DNA from: Cupriavidus lacunae
GTDB lineage: Bacteria; Pseudomonadota; Gammaproteobacteria; Burkholderiales; Burkholderiaceae
Direction of reading: 5' to 3'
DNA length: 64,000 bases
Assembly: GCF_003353055.1 (NCBI RefSeq)
Contig: NZ_QKWJ01000015.1
Span: forward strand, 62,001-126,000
The translations under genes and the position numbers were made by a program. Shown here one piece after another: positions 1-9,179 of this stretch; position 1 is the stretch's first letter, and every line of letters begins with the position of its first letter. Under the pieces are notes generated by a model. The model was not told where the DNA came from and did not search any database. It worked only from the letters and a program-made list of their open reading frames with translations.

Positions 1-21
1 ATTGTGAATCCCGCAAAGCAT

Positions 22-43
22 GAAGGGCGCCTTAGCGCCCTTC
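22..43 (-). terminator. Hairpin terminator candidate after pssA
   Basis: A perfect 9-bp stem (GAAGGGCGC / GCGCCCTTC) with a 4-base loop lies just past the pssA stop codon on the minus strand. The tail is T-poor, so intrinsic termination is plausible but not certain. Confidence 0.5.
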
Positions 44-55
44 TGCCTGCAAAAC

Positions 56-961
56 CTATGAAGCCTTGCCGCCGTTCTCGCGTTGCTTCTTCTCGATGGC
101 GGGCTTGCCGTGCATTGCCCGCCAGGCCCACAGCACATAGCCCGAGATCGCATAGATCACGAACAGGCCGAACAGCGCCACCGGCGGATCGGTGGAAACC
201 ACCACGAACAGCACCAGGACCAGCACCATCATGCCGAACGGCACGCGGTAGCGCACGTCAAGCGCCTTGCCGCTGTAGAACGGCGCGTTGGACACCATCG
301 ACAACCCGGCGTAAAGCGTAATGCCGAAGGCCACCCACGGCATCCACAGCTCCTTGACCGGCAGCTTGTTGTCGATCACCAGCCAGACGAAGCCGGCCAC
401 CAGGGCAGCGGCCGCGGGGCTGGGCAGCCCCTGGAAGAAGCGCTTGTCGACGATGCCGATATTGGCGTTGAAGCGGGCCAGACGCAACGCCGCACAGGTG
501 CAGTAGACGAACGCTGCGATCCAGCCCCACTTGCCCAGGTCATGCAGAATCCATTCATACATCACCAGCGCCGGCGCAACCCCGAACGAAGTCATGTCCG
601 ACAGCGAATCATATTGCTCGCCAAACGCACTCTGCGTATTGGTGATGCGCGCCACGCGCCCGTCCATGCCATCCAGCACCATCGCCGCGAAGATGGCGAT
701 GGCCGCGGCGTCGAAGCGCATGTTCATGGCCTGGACGATGGCGAAGAAGCCCGCGAACAGCGCCGCGGTGGTGAACGCGTTGGGCAGCAGGTAGATGCCG
801 CGCCGGCGCGGACGCTGGTAGACGATATCGTGGCCGTGGTCGTCACCGGCTTCGTCGTCGAAGTCGTCGTCAGCGCCGCGCAGCTGGTTATGGCGGAACG
901 GCCGCAGGTGGGTCACGTTGCCGTTGCTGCTGCGCTTGTTACGTCGATGGAAGGCAACCAT
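56..961 (-). CDS. pssA: CDP-diacylglycerol--serine O-phosphatidyltransferase
   Basis: This inner-membrane enzyme makes phosphatidylserine from CDP-diacylglycerol and serine, the first committed step to phosphatidylethanolamine. The 301-aa protein has a basic and acidic N-terminal tail of about 55 residues, then several hydrophobic segments. The CDP-alcohol phosphotransferase signature (DGMDGRVAR, then QYDSLSD) is at about residues 97-122 with its Asp residues intact. I chose the ATG at 961 because GGAGGA lies at good spacing before it; a GTG one codon earlier is too close. It follows psd by 25 bp in the same direction, so both steps of PE synthesis are probably co-transcribed. Confidence 0.93.
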   Translation of the reverse strand: MVAFHRRNKRSSNGNVTHLRPFRHNQLRGADDDFDDEAGDDHGHDIVYQRPRRRGIYLLPNAFTTAALFAGFFAIVQAMNMRFDAAAIAIFAAMVLDGMDGRVARITNTQSAFGEQYDSLSDMTSFGVAPALVMYEWILHDLGKWGWIAAFVYCTCAALRLARFNANIGIVDKRFFQGLPSPAAAALVAGFVWLVIDNKLPVKELWMPWVAFGITLYAGLSMVSNAPFYSGKALDVRYRVPFGMMVLVLVLFVVVSTDPPVALFGLFVIYAISGYVLWAWRAMHGKPAIEKKQRENGGKAS

Positions 962-986
962 CACAGTCCTCCGGTCAGGCCGCCGC

Positions 987-1637
987 TCACTTCACGTCGA
1001 GTTCGGCGAGGATGGTCGACGAGGCGGATACCTTCTCGCCGATGGTCACACGCGGGCGCGCATCGAGCGGCAGGTAGACGTCCACGCGCGAGCCGAAGCG
1101 GATAAAGCCGTAGCGCTGGCCGCGCGACAGGTTGTCGCCCACCTTGGTGTAGCACAGGATGCGGCGGGCCACGAGGCCGGCCACCTGCACCAGCGTCACC
1201 AGCTGGCCGTCGGTCGCGCGCCGGATCAGCACGGCGTTGCGCTCGTTCTCGGTCGAAGCCTTGTCCAGGTCAGCATTGACGAACTTGCCCGGGAAGTATT
1301 CGACCTTCTCGACCGCGCCATCGACCGAGACACGGTTCGAGTGCACGTTGAAGACGTTCATGAAGACGCTGATCTTCAGCGCCTCGCGGCCGGCGTACGG
1401 ATCCTGCGCTTTTTCGACCACGACGATACGGCCGTCGGCCGGGGCCAGCACGGCGTTGGGCTGCGACGGGATCGGACGCGGCGGATCGCGGAAGAATTGC
1501 AGCACGAATACCGTGATGATCCACAGCGGCAACGCCCACCAGAAGCCCGCGCTGGCGTGCACCAGCAGCGAGATGACAAAGGCGCCGGCCAGGAACGGCC
1601 AGCCTTCACGGGCGATCAGCGGATGAGGATAGTTCAT
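987..1637 (-). CDS. psd: Phosphatidylserine decarboxylase proenzyme
   Basis: It decarboxylates phosphatidylserine to phosphatidylethanolamine after self-cleavage that makes a pyruvoyl group. The 216-aa protein is of the short (archaeal-type) PSD class. Hydrophobic segments lie at about 13-50, NVHSNR at 97-102, and the self-processing Gly-Ser is in RFGSRVD (G182-S183). The start at [13 protein letters not shown] matches the usual length; a longer reading frame exists upstream but adds atypical residues. It sits between an ilvC terminator and pssA, so it probably has its own promoter. Confidence 0.93.
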   Translation of the reverse strand: MNYPHPLIAREGWPFLAGAFVISLLVHASAGFWWALPLWIITVFVLQFFRDPPRPIPSQPNAVLAPADGRIVVVEKAQDPYAGREALKISVFMNVFNVHSNRVSVDGAVEKVEYFPGKFVNADLDKASTENERNAVLIRRATDGQLVTLVQVAGLVARRILCYTKVGDNLSRGQRYGFIRFGSRVDVYLPLDARPRVTIGEKVSASSTILAELDVK

Positions 1638-1775
1638 GCAGTACAGGTGTCGGTGGATACAAGACCATGGCAAGGCGGGACGGAAAGCGGCAATAGCGAC
1701 GATTGCGGCCACCGCCAGCGCTCCATGGTCGCGGAGCAGGATAATGCACGCCTTGCCCGAAGTCTGACAAGCATA

Positions 1776-1847
1776 ACAAAAAGCCGTTCAGGCCCCGCGA
1801 CTCCCTCCTGATAATAGAAGGGCGTGGCACGGGACGCTGAACGGCTT
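1776..1847 (-). terminator. Intrinsic terminator after ilvC
   Basis: Perfect 10-bp arms AAGCCGTTCA (1781-1790) and TGAACGGCTT (1838-1847) flank a long loop. On the minus strand the second arm is followed by TTTTTG. It separates ilvBHC from psd-pssA. Confidence 0.7.
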
Positions 1848-1891
1848 CGGCCCGCCGCCGCGCGGCGCGGGCCATCAGACAGCGATGCAGC

Positions 1892-3031
<1,140 letters not shown>

Positions 3032-3523
3032 TCAGACCTTCAGGATGCGCTCGCCGCGGCCAATGCCCGAGCCGCCGGTACGGACGGTCTCAAGGATGGC
3101 GGTGCGGTCGATGGCGTCCAGGAACGCATCGAGCTTGACGCCGTTGCCGGTCAGCTCGATGGTGTAGGTCTTCTCGGTGACATCGATGATGCGGCCGCGG
3201 AAGATGTCGGCGGTGCGCTTCATTTCTTCGCGCTCCTTGCCCACCGCGCGCACCTTGACGAGCATCAGCTCGCGTTCGATGTGCGCGCCTTCGGTCAGGT
3301 CGACCACCTTGACCACTTCCACCAGGCGGTTCAGGTGCTTGGTGATCTGTTCGATCACGTCATCCGAGCCGGAGGTGACGATGGTCATGCGCGACAGCGA
3401 GGCATCCTCGGTGGGTGCCACGGTCAGCGTCTCGATGTTGTAGCCGCGGGCCGAGAACAGGCCCACCACGCGCGACAGCGCGCCCGGTTCGTTTTCCAGC
3501 AGGACCGAAATGATATGTCGCAT
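3032..3523 (-). CDS. ilvH: Acetolactate synthase small (regulatory) subunit
   Basis: It is the regulatory partner of the large subunit and gives valine feedback control. The 163-aa protein starts with the ACT domain pattern (ISVLLENEPGALSRVVGLFSARGYNI) at residues 4-30 and has the usual second, C-terminal half. Its ATG shares one base with the TAA of ilvB (TAATG), so translation is probably coupled. Confidence 0.96.
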   Translation of the reverse strand: MRHIISVLLENEPGALSRVVGLFSARGYNIETLTVAPTEDASLSRMTIVTSGSDDVIEQITKHLNRLVEVVKVVDLTEGAHIERELMLVKVRAVGKEREEMKRTADIFRGRIIDVTEKTYTIELTGNGVKLDAFLDAIDRTAILETVRTGGSGIGRGERILKV

Positions 3524-5286
3524 TACAGGTCCTCCGCGCCGAGCAGCATTTCGGAAATGCCCTTGCCCGCCTGGACCATCGGCCAGACGTTTTCGGTGGG
3601 ATCGGTCTGGAAGTCCAGGAACACGGTACGGTCCTTCAGGCGGAACGCCTCGCGCAGCGCCGGCTCGACGTCGGCCGTCTTCTCGACGCGCATGCCGACA
3701 TGCCCGTAGGCCTCGGCCAGCTTGACGAAATCAGGCAGCGCGTCCATGTAGGAGTGCGAGTAGCGGTTGTCGTACTCGATCTCCTGCCACTGGCGCACCA
3801 TGCCCAGGTAGCCATTGTTCAGCGAGCAGATCTTCACCGGGGTGTCGTACTGGAGGCAGGTCGACAGTTCCTGGATGCACATCTGGATCGAGCCTTCACC
3901 GGTGATGGTGACGACTTCCTTCTCCGGGAACGCCTTCTTGATGCCCATGGCGTACGGCAGGCCCACGCCCATCGTGCCCAGGCCGCCGGAGTTGATCCAG
4001 CGGCGCGGCTCGTCGAACTTGTAGAACTGCGCGGCCCACATCTGGTGCTGGCCGACGTCGGAGCAGATGAAGGCATCGCCGTGGGTCAGTTCCCAGATCT
4101 TTTCCACCACATACTGCGGCTTGATGATCTCGGAGTTGCGGTCGTACTTCAGGCAGTCCACCGAGCGCCATTGCTCGATCTGCTCCCACCACTTGGCGAG
4201 CGACTCGCGCTTGGGCTTGATGTCGCTGGCCTTGATCTGGGCAATCAGTTCCTGCAGCACGTCCTTGACGTTGCCGACGATGGGGATGTCGACCTTGACG
4301 CGCTTGGAAATCGACGACGGATCGATGTCGATATGGATGATCTTGCGCGCCTGCGAGGTGAAGTGCGACGGGTTGCCGATCACGCGGTCGTCGAAGCGGG
4401 CACCGATGGCGATCAGCACGTCGCAGTTCTGCATGGCCATGTTGGCTTCATACGTGCCGTGCATACCGAGCATGCCGACGAACTGCTTGCTGGTGCCGGG
4501 GAACGCGCCCAGGCCCATCAGCGTGTTGGTCACCGGGTGGCCGGTCAGCGCCGCCAGCTGGCGCAGCTCGTCGCTGGCATTGGCCAGCACCACGCCGCCA
4601 CCGCTGTAAATGTACGGACGCTCGGCGCCCTGCAGCAGCGCCACGGCCTTGCGGATCTGGCCCGAGTGCCCCTTGTTCACCGGGTTGTACGAGCGCATGT
4701 CGATCGACTTGGGATACTCGTACTTGCAGGCATTGCGCGAGACATCCTTGGGGATGTCCACCACCACCGGGCCCGGACGGCCGGTCGAGGCAATGAAGAA
4801 CGCCTTCTTGATGGTCGACGCGAGATCGCGCACGTCCTTCACCAGGAAGTTGTGCTTGACGATCGGGCGGGTGATGCCGACCGTGTCGCACTCCTGGAAG
4901 GCGTCCTGGCCAATGGCGTGGGTCGGCACATTGCCGGTGATCACCACCATCGGGATCGAGTCGAGGTAGGCGGTGGCAATGCCGGTGACGGCATTGGTCA
5001 CGCCGGGACCGGAGGTCACCAGCGCTACGCCCACCTTGCCAGTTGCCCGTGCATAGCCGTCTGCGGCATGGACCGCGGCCTGCTCGTGGCGCACCAGAAT
5101 GTGCTCGAACTTGGTTTGCTTGTGGAGCTCGTCGTAGATATACAGCACTGCGCCGCCGGGGTAGCCCCAGACGTACTCGACGCCTTCTTCGGCAAGTGCG
5201 TGAACGAGAATTTCCGCCCCGATCATTTCGGGTGCGGCAGATGAATTGCTGTCTGCGTGGGAGAATTCCGCGCTGGGCATGTTCAT
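3523..5286 (-). CDS. ilvB: Acetolactate synthase large (catalytic) subunit
   Basis: This thiamine-diphosphate enzyme condenses pyruvate with pyruvate or 2-oxobutyrate. The 587-aa protein has the usual order: PYR domain with the catalytic Glu in RHEQAAVHAADGYAR, a central FAD/DHAP-like domain, and a C-terminal PP domain. The ThDP motif reads GEGSIQM ... NNGYLGM at about residue 463, with Glu where GDG is usual. I chose the ATG at 5286 because AAAGGA sits 5 bases upstream; a TTG 15 bases earlier and an ATG 6 bases later are alternatives. It is first in the ilvBHC transcript. Confidence 0.95.
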   Translation of the reverse strand: MNMPSAEFSHADSNSSAAPEMIGAEILVHALAEEGVEYVWGYPGGAVLYIYDELHKQTKFEHILVRHEQAAVHAADGYARATGKVGVALVTSGPGVTNAVTGIATAYLDSIPMVVITGNVPTHAIGQDAFQECDTVGITRPIVKHNFLVKDVRDLASTIKKAFFIASTGRPGPVVVDIPKDVSRNACKYEYPKSIDMRSYNPVNKGHSGQIRKAVALLQGAERPYIYSGGGVVLANASDELRQLAALTGHPVTNTLMGLGAFPGTSKQFVGMLGMHGTYEANMAMQNCDVLIAIGARFDDRVIGNPSHFTSQARKIIHIDIDPSSISKRVKVDIPIVGNVKDVLQELIAQIKASDIKPKRESLAKWWEQIEQWRSVDCLKYDRNSEIIKPQYVVEKIWELTHGDAFICSDVGQHQMWAAQFYKFDEPRRWINSGGLGTMGVGLPYAMGIKKAFPEKEVVTITGEGSIQMCIQELSTCLQYDTPVKICSLNNGYLGMVRQWQEIEYDNRYSHSYMDALPDFVKLAEAYGHVGMRVEKTADVEPALREAFRLKDRTVFLDFQTDPTENVWPMVQAGKGISEMLLGAEDL

Positions 5287-5384
5287 TTCAGTCCTTTGCA
5301 ATTTTCGGCAAAAAATTGTTTGGATGCTCTCTGCCGGGCTTGTGGCTCGGGTTCAAGCGGTGCGCGTCTGCATGGAAGACCGCC

Positions 5385-5507
5385 TCATAAGCGGCCGGAT
5401 GAGACAACCACTGATGTCGTGTGAACCGACGATGATACTGCAATGCACCAGCGCGGTCTACGGTTGTTTATGCCCTGCGCATCGGGGAGTTCCCGGACAA
5501 GCGGCAT
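5385..5507 (-). CDS. Possible ilv leader peptide
   Basis: A 40-codon frame upstream of ilvB encodes a peptide ending HTTSVVVSSGRL, with three consecutive Val codons and further Val and Ile (CIAVSSSV). GGAAAAG precedes the ATG. Val/Leu/Ile-rich leader peptides control ilv operons by attenuation in many proteobacteria. A T-run lies downstream near ilvB (5308-5320), but I could not find a strong terminator stem beside it. The call is tentative. Confidence 0.3.
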   Translation of the reverse strand: MPLVRELPDAQGINNRRPRWCIAVSSSVHTTSVVVSSGRL

Positions 5508-5541
5508 GACTTTTCCGCGCTGCAATGTATTTCTCGGCATA

Positions 5542-5588
5542 CAAGGTGGTACAGAGCGGCGTTTTTTTGCTAGCATCGCACCACCTTG
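5542..5588. promoter_or_regulatory. 9-bp inverted repeat in the ilvB / sigma-factor intergenic region
   Basis: CAAGGTGGT (5542-5550) and ACCACCTTG (5580-5588) are perfect complements around a 29-base loop. The 380-bp gap between ilvB and the divergent sigma-factor gene also holds the possible leader peptide; I see no other gene there. The repeat could be an operator or an RNA hairpin in either transcript. Confidence 0.35.
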
Positions 5589-5666
5589 GATGTGCCACGG
5601 GCCGTACGCAGCACATTCACCAAAGCCGGGCATTTTGACCCGCAGTAACAAGCCGCAACCGCCTGA

Positions 5667-6236
5667 ATGGCCACCGACCAGGAACTGTCCGATTTTCTTG
5701 CCAGCGTCGAGCGCCGCGCCTTCAAGCAGGCCGTGTTCTCGGTCCGCGACGACGAGGCCGCGCTGGATATTGTCCAGGACGCGATGATCAAGCTGGCCGA
5801 AAAATATGGCGACAAGGGCGCCGCCGAGCTGGCGCCGCTGTTCCAGCGCATCCTGCAGAACACGATCCACGACTATTTCCGCCGCCAGAAGGTGCGCAAC
5901 ACCTGGGTCTCGCTGTTTTCCAGCCTGCGCGACGACCGCGACGGCGGCGACGACAACGACCTGCTGGAGACGCTTGAGGCACAGGCGGGCTCCGAATCGG
6001 CCGAAAGCAGCGCCGACAAGGTCGAGCGCGCCCAGGTCATGCACATCATCGAGCAGGAAATCCAGCGGCTGCCGGCGCGTCAACGCCAGGCATTCCTGAT
6101 GCGTTACTGGGAGGATATGGACGTTGCCGAAACTGCCGCGGTAATGGGCTGTTCCGAAGGCAGCGTCAAGACGCACTGTTCCCGTGCCACGCACACCCTT
6201 GCGCAGGCACTGCGTGCACGGGGGGTCCGACTATGA
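5667..6236 (+). CDS. ECF-type RNA polymerase sigma factor
   Basis: The 189-aa protein has a region 2-like segment at about 15-80 (AALDIVQDAMIKLAEKYGD, then a divergent DYFRRQKVRN) and a region 4 helix-turn-helix at about 130-180 (RLPARQRQAFLMRYWEDMDVAETAAVMGCSEGSVKTH, read in parts). An acidic linker lies between them. It likely directs RNA polymerase to a specialised regulon. The next gene overlaps it by 4 bases and encodes a small one-span membrane protein, an arrangement common for sigma/anti-sigma pairs. Confidence 0.85.
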   Translation: MATDQELSDFLASVERRAFKQAVFSVRDDEAALDIVQDAMIKLAEKYGDKGAAELAPLFQRILQNTIHDYFRRQKVRNTWVSLFSSLRDDRDGGDDNDLLETLEAQAGSESAESSADKVERAQVMHIIEQEIQRLPARQRQAFLMRYWEDMDVAETAAVMGCSEGSVKTHCSRATHTLAQALRARGVRL

Positions 6237-6667
6237 GCAGAAACGACAAAGAAATCAGCGAACGCCGGTTTGCCCATGAGGTTCGGGCGGCACTCGATGC
6301 CGGCACCGAGGCCTTGCCGGCCGACCTTTCCGAACGGCTCGCAGCGGCGCGCCGGATCGCGGTCGCTCGCAAGAAGGCCGCCGCGCCCGTGCTGGTGCCG
6401 CAACTGGCCATGCCGGGCGTGCACGCTTCCCTGTTTGACGAAGATGACGGCTCGCCGCTGCACCGCGCCGGTGCCTGGCTGCGCCGCCTCGGCCTGGTCT
6501 GGACGCTGGTGGCGCTGGCCGCCGGCCTGATGGGCATCTATCACTGGCAGGAACAGAAGCGCATCGAGGAACTGGCCGACATCGACGCCGCCATGCTGCT
6601 CGACGACCTGCCACCTACGGCCTACGCCGACGAGGGCTTCCACGTCTTCCTGAAGCGCGGGCAATAG
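6233..6667 (+). CDS. DUF3619 membrane protein, possible anti-sigma partner
   Basis: The 144-aa protein has a charged N-terminal half (about 1-75, ERRFAHEVRAALDAGTEALP), one transmembrane segment (about 85-108, LGLVWTLVALAAGLMGIYHW) and a short acidic C-terminal tail. It resembles the DUF3619 family, which accompanies this sigma factor in betaproteobacteria. ATGA overlap with the sigma gene implies coupled translation. A role in holding the sigma factor at the membrane is inference from topology and context, not from a recognised anti-sigma motif. Confidence 0.75.
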   Translation: MSRNDKEISERRFAHEVRAALDAGTEALPADLSERLAAARRIAVARKKAAAPVLVPQLAMPGVHASLFDEDDGSPLHRAGAWLRRLGLVWTLVALAAGLMGIYHWQEQKRIEELADIDAAMLLDDLPPTAYADEGFHVFLKRGQ

Positions 6668-6668
6668 C

Positions 6669-7451
6669 ATGGCGCGCGCAATGTTCCGCCCCGACGCCCT
6701 GCGCCGCCGGCTGGCCGCGCTGCTCGCCAGCGCCGGCGCTGCCGCCTGCTGGGGCTTGCTGCCGCCCGCGGCGCATGCGCAGGGAGCTTCCGCAGTCACC
6801 TCCCCCGCCGCCGCTCAGGCCGCCAATGCCAGGCCAGCCTGGGCCGACCTGAGCCCGGTCAACCAGCGCATCCTGGCACCGCTGCAGCCGCTCTGGGACA
6901 ACCTGCCCGAACTGAACCGCCACAAGTGGCTGCGCATCGCCGAGCGCTATCCGAAGTTCTCCCCGGCCGAGCAGGCCCGGTTGCAGGCGCGGATGGCGGA
7001 ATGGGTCAAGATGACGCCGCAGCAACGCCGGCTGGCGCGCGAGAACTACCAGATCACACGCTCGCTGCCGGCCGAAAAAAAGGCCGAGGCCTGGGACAAG
7101 TACCAGCAACTGCCTGAAGAGCAGAAGAAGAAGCTCGCCGCCGCCGATCGCGTCCCGCGTCGCCCCGGCGCCGTCAGCGCGCTGCCCAGTGGCAAGCGCC
7201 TGCCCAGCGACACCAGCCGCCAGCTGCGCCGCGAGCCGAAGGCTGCCAGCACCTCGGCCGCCCGCGCCGGCAAGCCGGCCAGCGAAGCCCGGGCGCAGCC
7301 TGCCACCACTGCAGCCGCGGCGTCGGCGCCATTGCCTGCGCCGGCTGCCGCGCCGGCCACGCCTGCGCCGGCTGCACCTGCCACCACCGCTGCCGAACCC
7401 ACCACAGAAGCCGCGGCGCCCGCGGCCTCGGACGCGACCACGCACCAGTAG
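6669..7451 (+). CDS. DUF3106 exported protein
   Basis: The 260-aa protein has a signal peptide (RRRLAALLASAGAAACWGLL ... AHAQG). A conserved Trp-rich core follows (WADLSPVNQRILAPLQPLWD, NRHKWLRIAERYPKFSP, MTPQQRRLARENYQ) at about 55-140. The tail from about 190 on is low-complexity Ala/Pro/Thr. It fits the DUF3106 family, function unknown. It starts one base after the DUF3619 stop, in the same presumed operon. Confidence 0.8.
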   Translation: MARAMFRPDALRRRLAALLASAGAAACWGLLPPAAHAQGASAVTSPAAAQAANARPAWADLSPVNQRILAPLQPLWDNLPELNRHKWLRIAERYPKFSPAEQARLQARMAEWVKMTPQQRRLARENYQITRSLPAEKKAEAWDKYQQLPEEQKKKLAAADRVPRRPGAVSALPSGKRLPSDTSRQLRREPKAASTSAARAGKPASEARAQPATTAAAASAPLPAPAAAPATPAPAAPATTAAEPTTEAAAPAASDATTHQ

Positions 7452-7549
7452 TCTGCAAGCCATTTGGCATAATGGCCGTTTCACGCCGGCCAGCGTAGCA
7501 AGAGCCGGCCCCGCCTGACCCCGCGCCAGCCCAGCCTTCTTCGCCTTCC

Positions 7550-8083
7550 ATGCCCGCTGCCATCCTCGATCCCAACCCCGCCGCAGCCGCCCTCCCCGCC
7601 GCCCCGCCCCTGCGCCGCCGCATCGCCTGCATGCTCTATGAAGGCGTGCTGCTGTTCGGCGTGCTGAGCGCATCGACCGCCGCCTATCTGCTGGCGAGGC
7701 CGCTGCTGCAGAAGCTCGGCGTGGACGGGCCGCTGGTGATCCAGCTGTGGAGCTTCCTGGTGATGGGGCTGTATTTCACCTGGTTCTGGCAGCGCAACGG
7801 CCAGACCCTGGCCATGCAGACCTGGCGCATGCGCGTCGAGAACGCCGCGGGCTTGCCGCCGCGCTGGCCGCAGGCGGCGCTGCGCTACGTGCTGGCGTGG
7901 CTGTGGCTGCCGCCGTCGGCAGCGGTCGGCCATCTGCTGGGCCTGGTCAAGGGGCCGTTCGTAGGCGTGCTGTGCGCCGGCCTGCTGGTCTGGATCCTGC
8001 TGGCGTGGCTGGATCCGCGCCGCCAGTTCCTGCACGATCGCCTGGCCGGCACGCGGCTCACGGACCTGCGCGCCAAGCCATGA
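7550..8083 (+). CDS. RDD-family integral membrane protein
   Basis: The 177-aa protein contains the RDD pattern: an Arg-rich first helix start (RRRIACMLYEGVLLFGVL), a second helix ending WQRNGQTLAMQTWRMRVEN, and a last helix near the C-terminus (LLVWILLAWLDPRRQFLHDR). Three or four membrane segments are visible. The family has no general assigned function; some members are linked to ion transport. It overlaps the next gene by ATGA. Confidence 0.82.
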   Translation: MPAAILDPNPAAAALPAAPPLRRRIACMLYEGVLLFGVLSASTAAYLLARPLLQKLGVDGPLVIQLWSFLVMGLYFTWFWQRNGQTLAMQTWRMRVENAAGLPPRWPQAALRYVLAWLWLPPSAAVGHLLGLVKGPFVGVLCAGLLVWILLAWLDPRRQFLHDRLAGTRLTDLRAKP

Positions 8084-9060
8084 GCCTGGGCGCCGCCGGC
8101 ATCCGCCGCATTGCGGTGGCCTTGCAGGCGGCCGCCGCGCTTGGCATTGCCGCCGGGCTGGCGCACGCAGCCGGCTGGCCATGGCCTGGCGCGATCGGCG
8201 CCGGCGTAGCTGTGATCCTCGGCAGCTTCGCCAGCGGCATTGCCCTTGCCTTCGCCCTGAGCGGGCGCGGCCTGTGGGTCGGGCATGGCGATCACCCGCC
8301 CGCGCCCCCCGTTGAACTCGCCGCCACGCGGCGGCCGCTGCGCCTGCCCGACGCACTGCGCTGCTACGCAGCGGAATGCCTGGCCGTGCTGCGCATGTTC
8401 GACTGGCTGCAACCCTTCCGGGCACGCGCACCCTTTGCGCCGACGGCCGATGCCCGGCCCGGCCGCGACGCCCCGCCGGTGCTGCTGGTGCACGGCTATG
8501 CCTGTGGACAGGCCATCTGGCTCGACATGCAGCCGGCGCTGGCCGCAGCCGGCTATCGCTGCCAGGGGATCGACCTCGAACCCATATTCGGCGATATCGA
8601 CGACTACGCGCACGCGCTGCTGGATGCCATGCGGCGCATCCGGGCCGAGACCGGGCGCGCACCGCTGCTGGTCTGCCACAGCATGGGCGGGCTGGCCGCG
8701 CGCGCCGCGCTGCAACTGGCCCGCGACGAGGACGTCTGCGCCGGCGTGGTGACGCTGGGCAGCCCGCACCACGGCAGCGCGCTGGCGCGCTTTGGCGGCG
8801 GCCGCAATGCGCGCCAGATGCGTTGCGGCAGCCCCTGGCTGCGCGCGCTTGCCGCCGCGGAAACGCCGCGCTTGCGGGCGCGCATGATCTCGGTCTTCAG
8901 CTGGCATGATTCGATCTCCGGGCCGCCCTGCACCGGCTGGCTCGACGGCGCCGGGCATATCCCGCTGTCCGGCATCGGCCACGTGTCGCTGCTGCGCCAT
9001 CCCACCGCCGTGCGTGCGGTGCTCGACGCACTGGCCGAGCTGGCCGCGCGCGCACGCTGA
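8080..9060 (+). CDS. Lipase-like alpha/beta hydrolase
   Basis: The 326-aa protein has two N-terminal hydrophobic segments (about 8-62), then an alpha/beta hydrolase domain. LLVHGYACG gives the oxyanion-hole region, LVCHSMGGLAARA the nucleophile elbow with Ser, and a late GIGHVSLL supplies a likely catalytic His. This pattern fits triacylglycerol-lipase or esterase families; the substrate is unknown. The start at 8080 overlaps the RDD stop (ATGA), which favours it over longer readings. Confidence 0.75.
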   Translation: MSLGAAGIRRIAVALQAAAALGIAAGLAHAAGWPWPGAIGAGVAVILGSFASGIALAFALSGRGLWVGHGDHPPAPPVELAATRRPLRLPDALRCYAAECLAVLRMFDWLQPFRARAPFAPTADARPGRDAPPVLLVHGYACGQAIWLDMQPALAAAGYRCQGIDLEPIFGDIDDYAHALLDAMRRIRAETGRAPLLVCHSMGGLAARAALQLARDEDVCAGVVTLGSPHHGSALARFGGGRNARQMRCGSPWLRALAAAETPRLRARMISVFSWHDSISGPPCTGWLDGAGHIPLSGIGHVSLLRHPTAVRAVLDALAELAARAR

Positions 9061-9179
9061 CGCCTGCGCCGTCGCTGGCTGTCCCACTTCCGCCACGATT
9101 CATATGTCAGTCATGTTTCCGTCACGGCACCGTCATCGCGGGCTGGCTGAATGCAGCCATCGCCGCAACCGGGACTGCC

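Noticed and set aside
3700-5244. 514-codon plus-strand frame opposite ilvB
   Set aside because: Antisense shadow of a certain gene.
7747-8079. N-terminal extension of the lipase-like gene
   Set aside because: It overlaps the RDD gene in another frame and reads as low-complexity sequence; the ATGA overlap start at 8080 is better.
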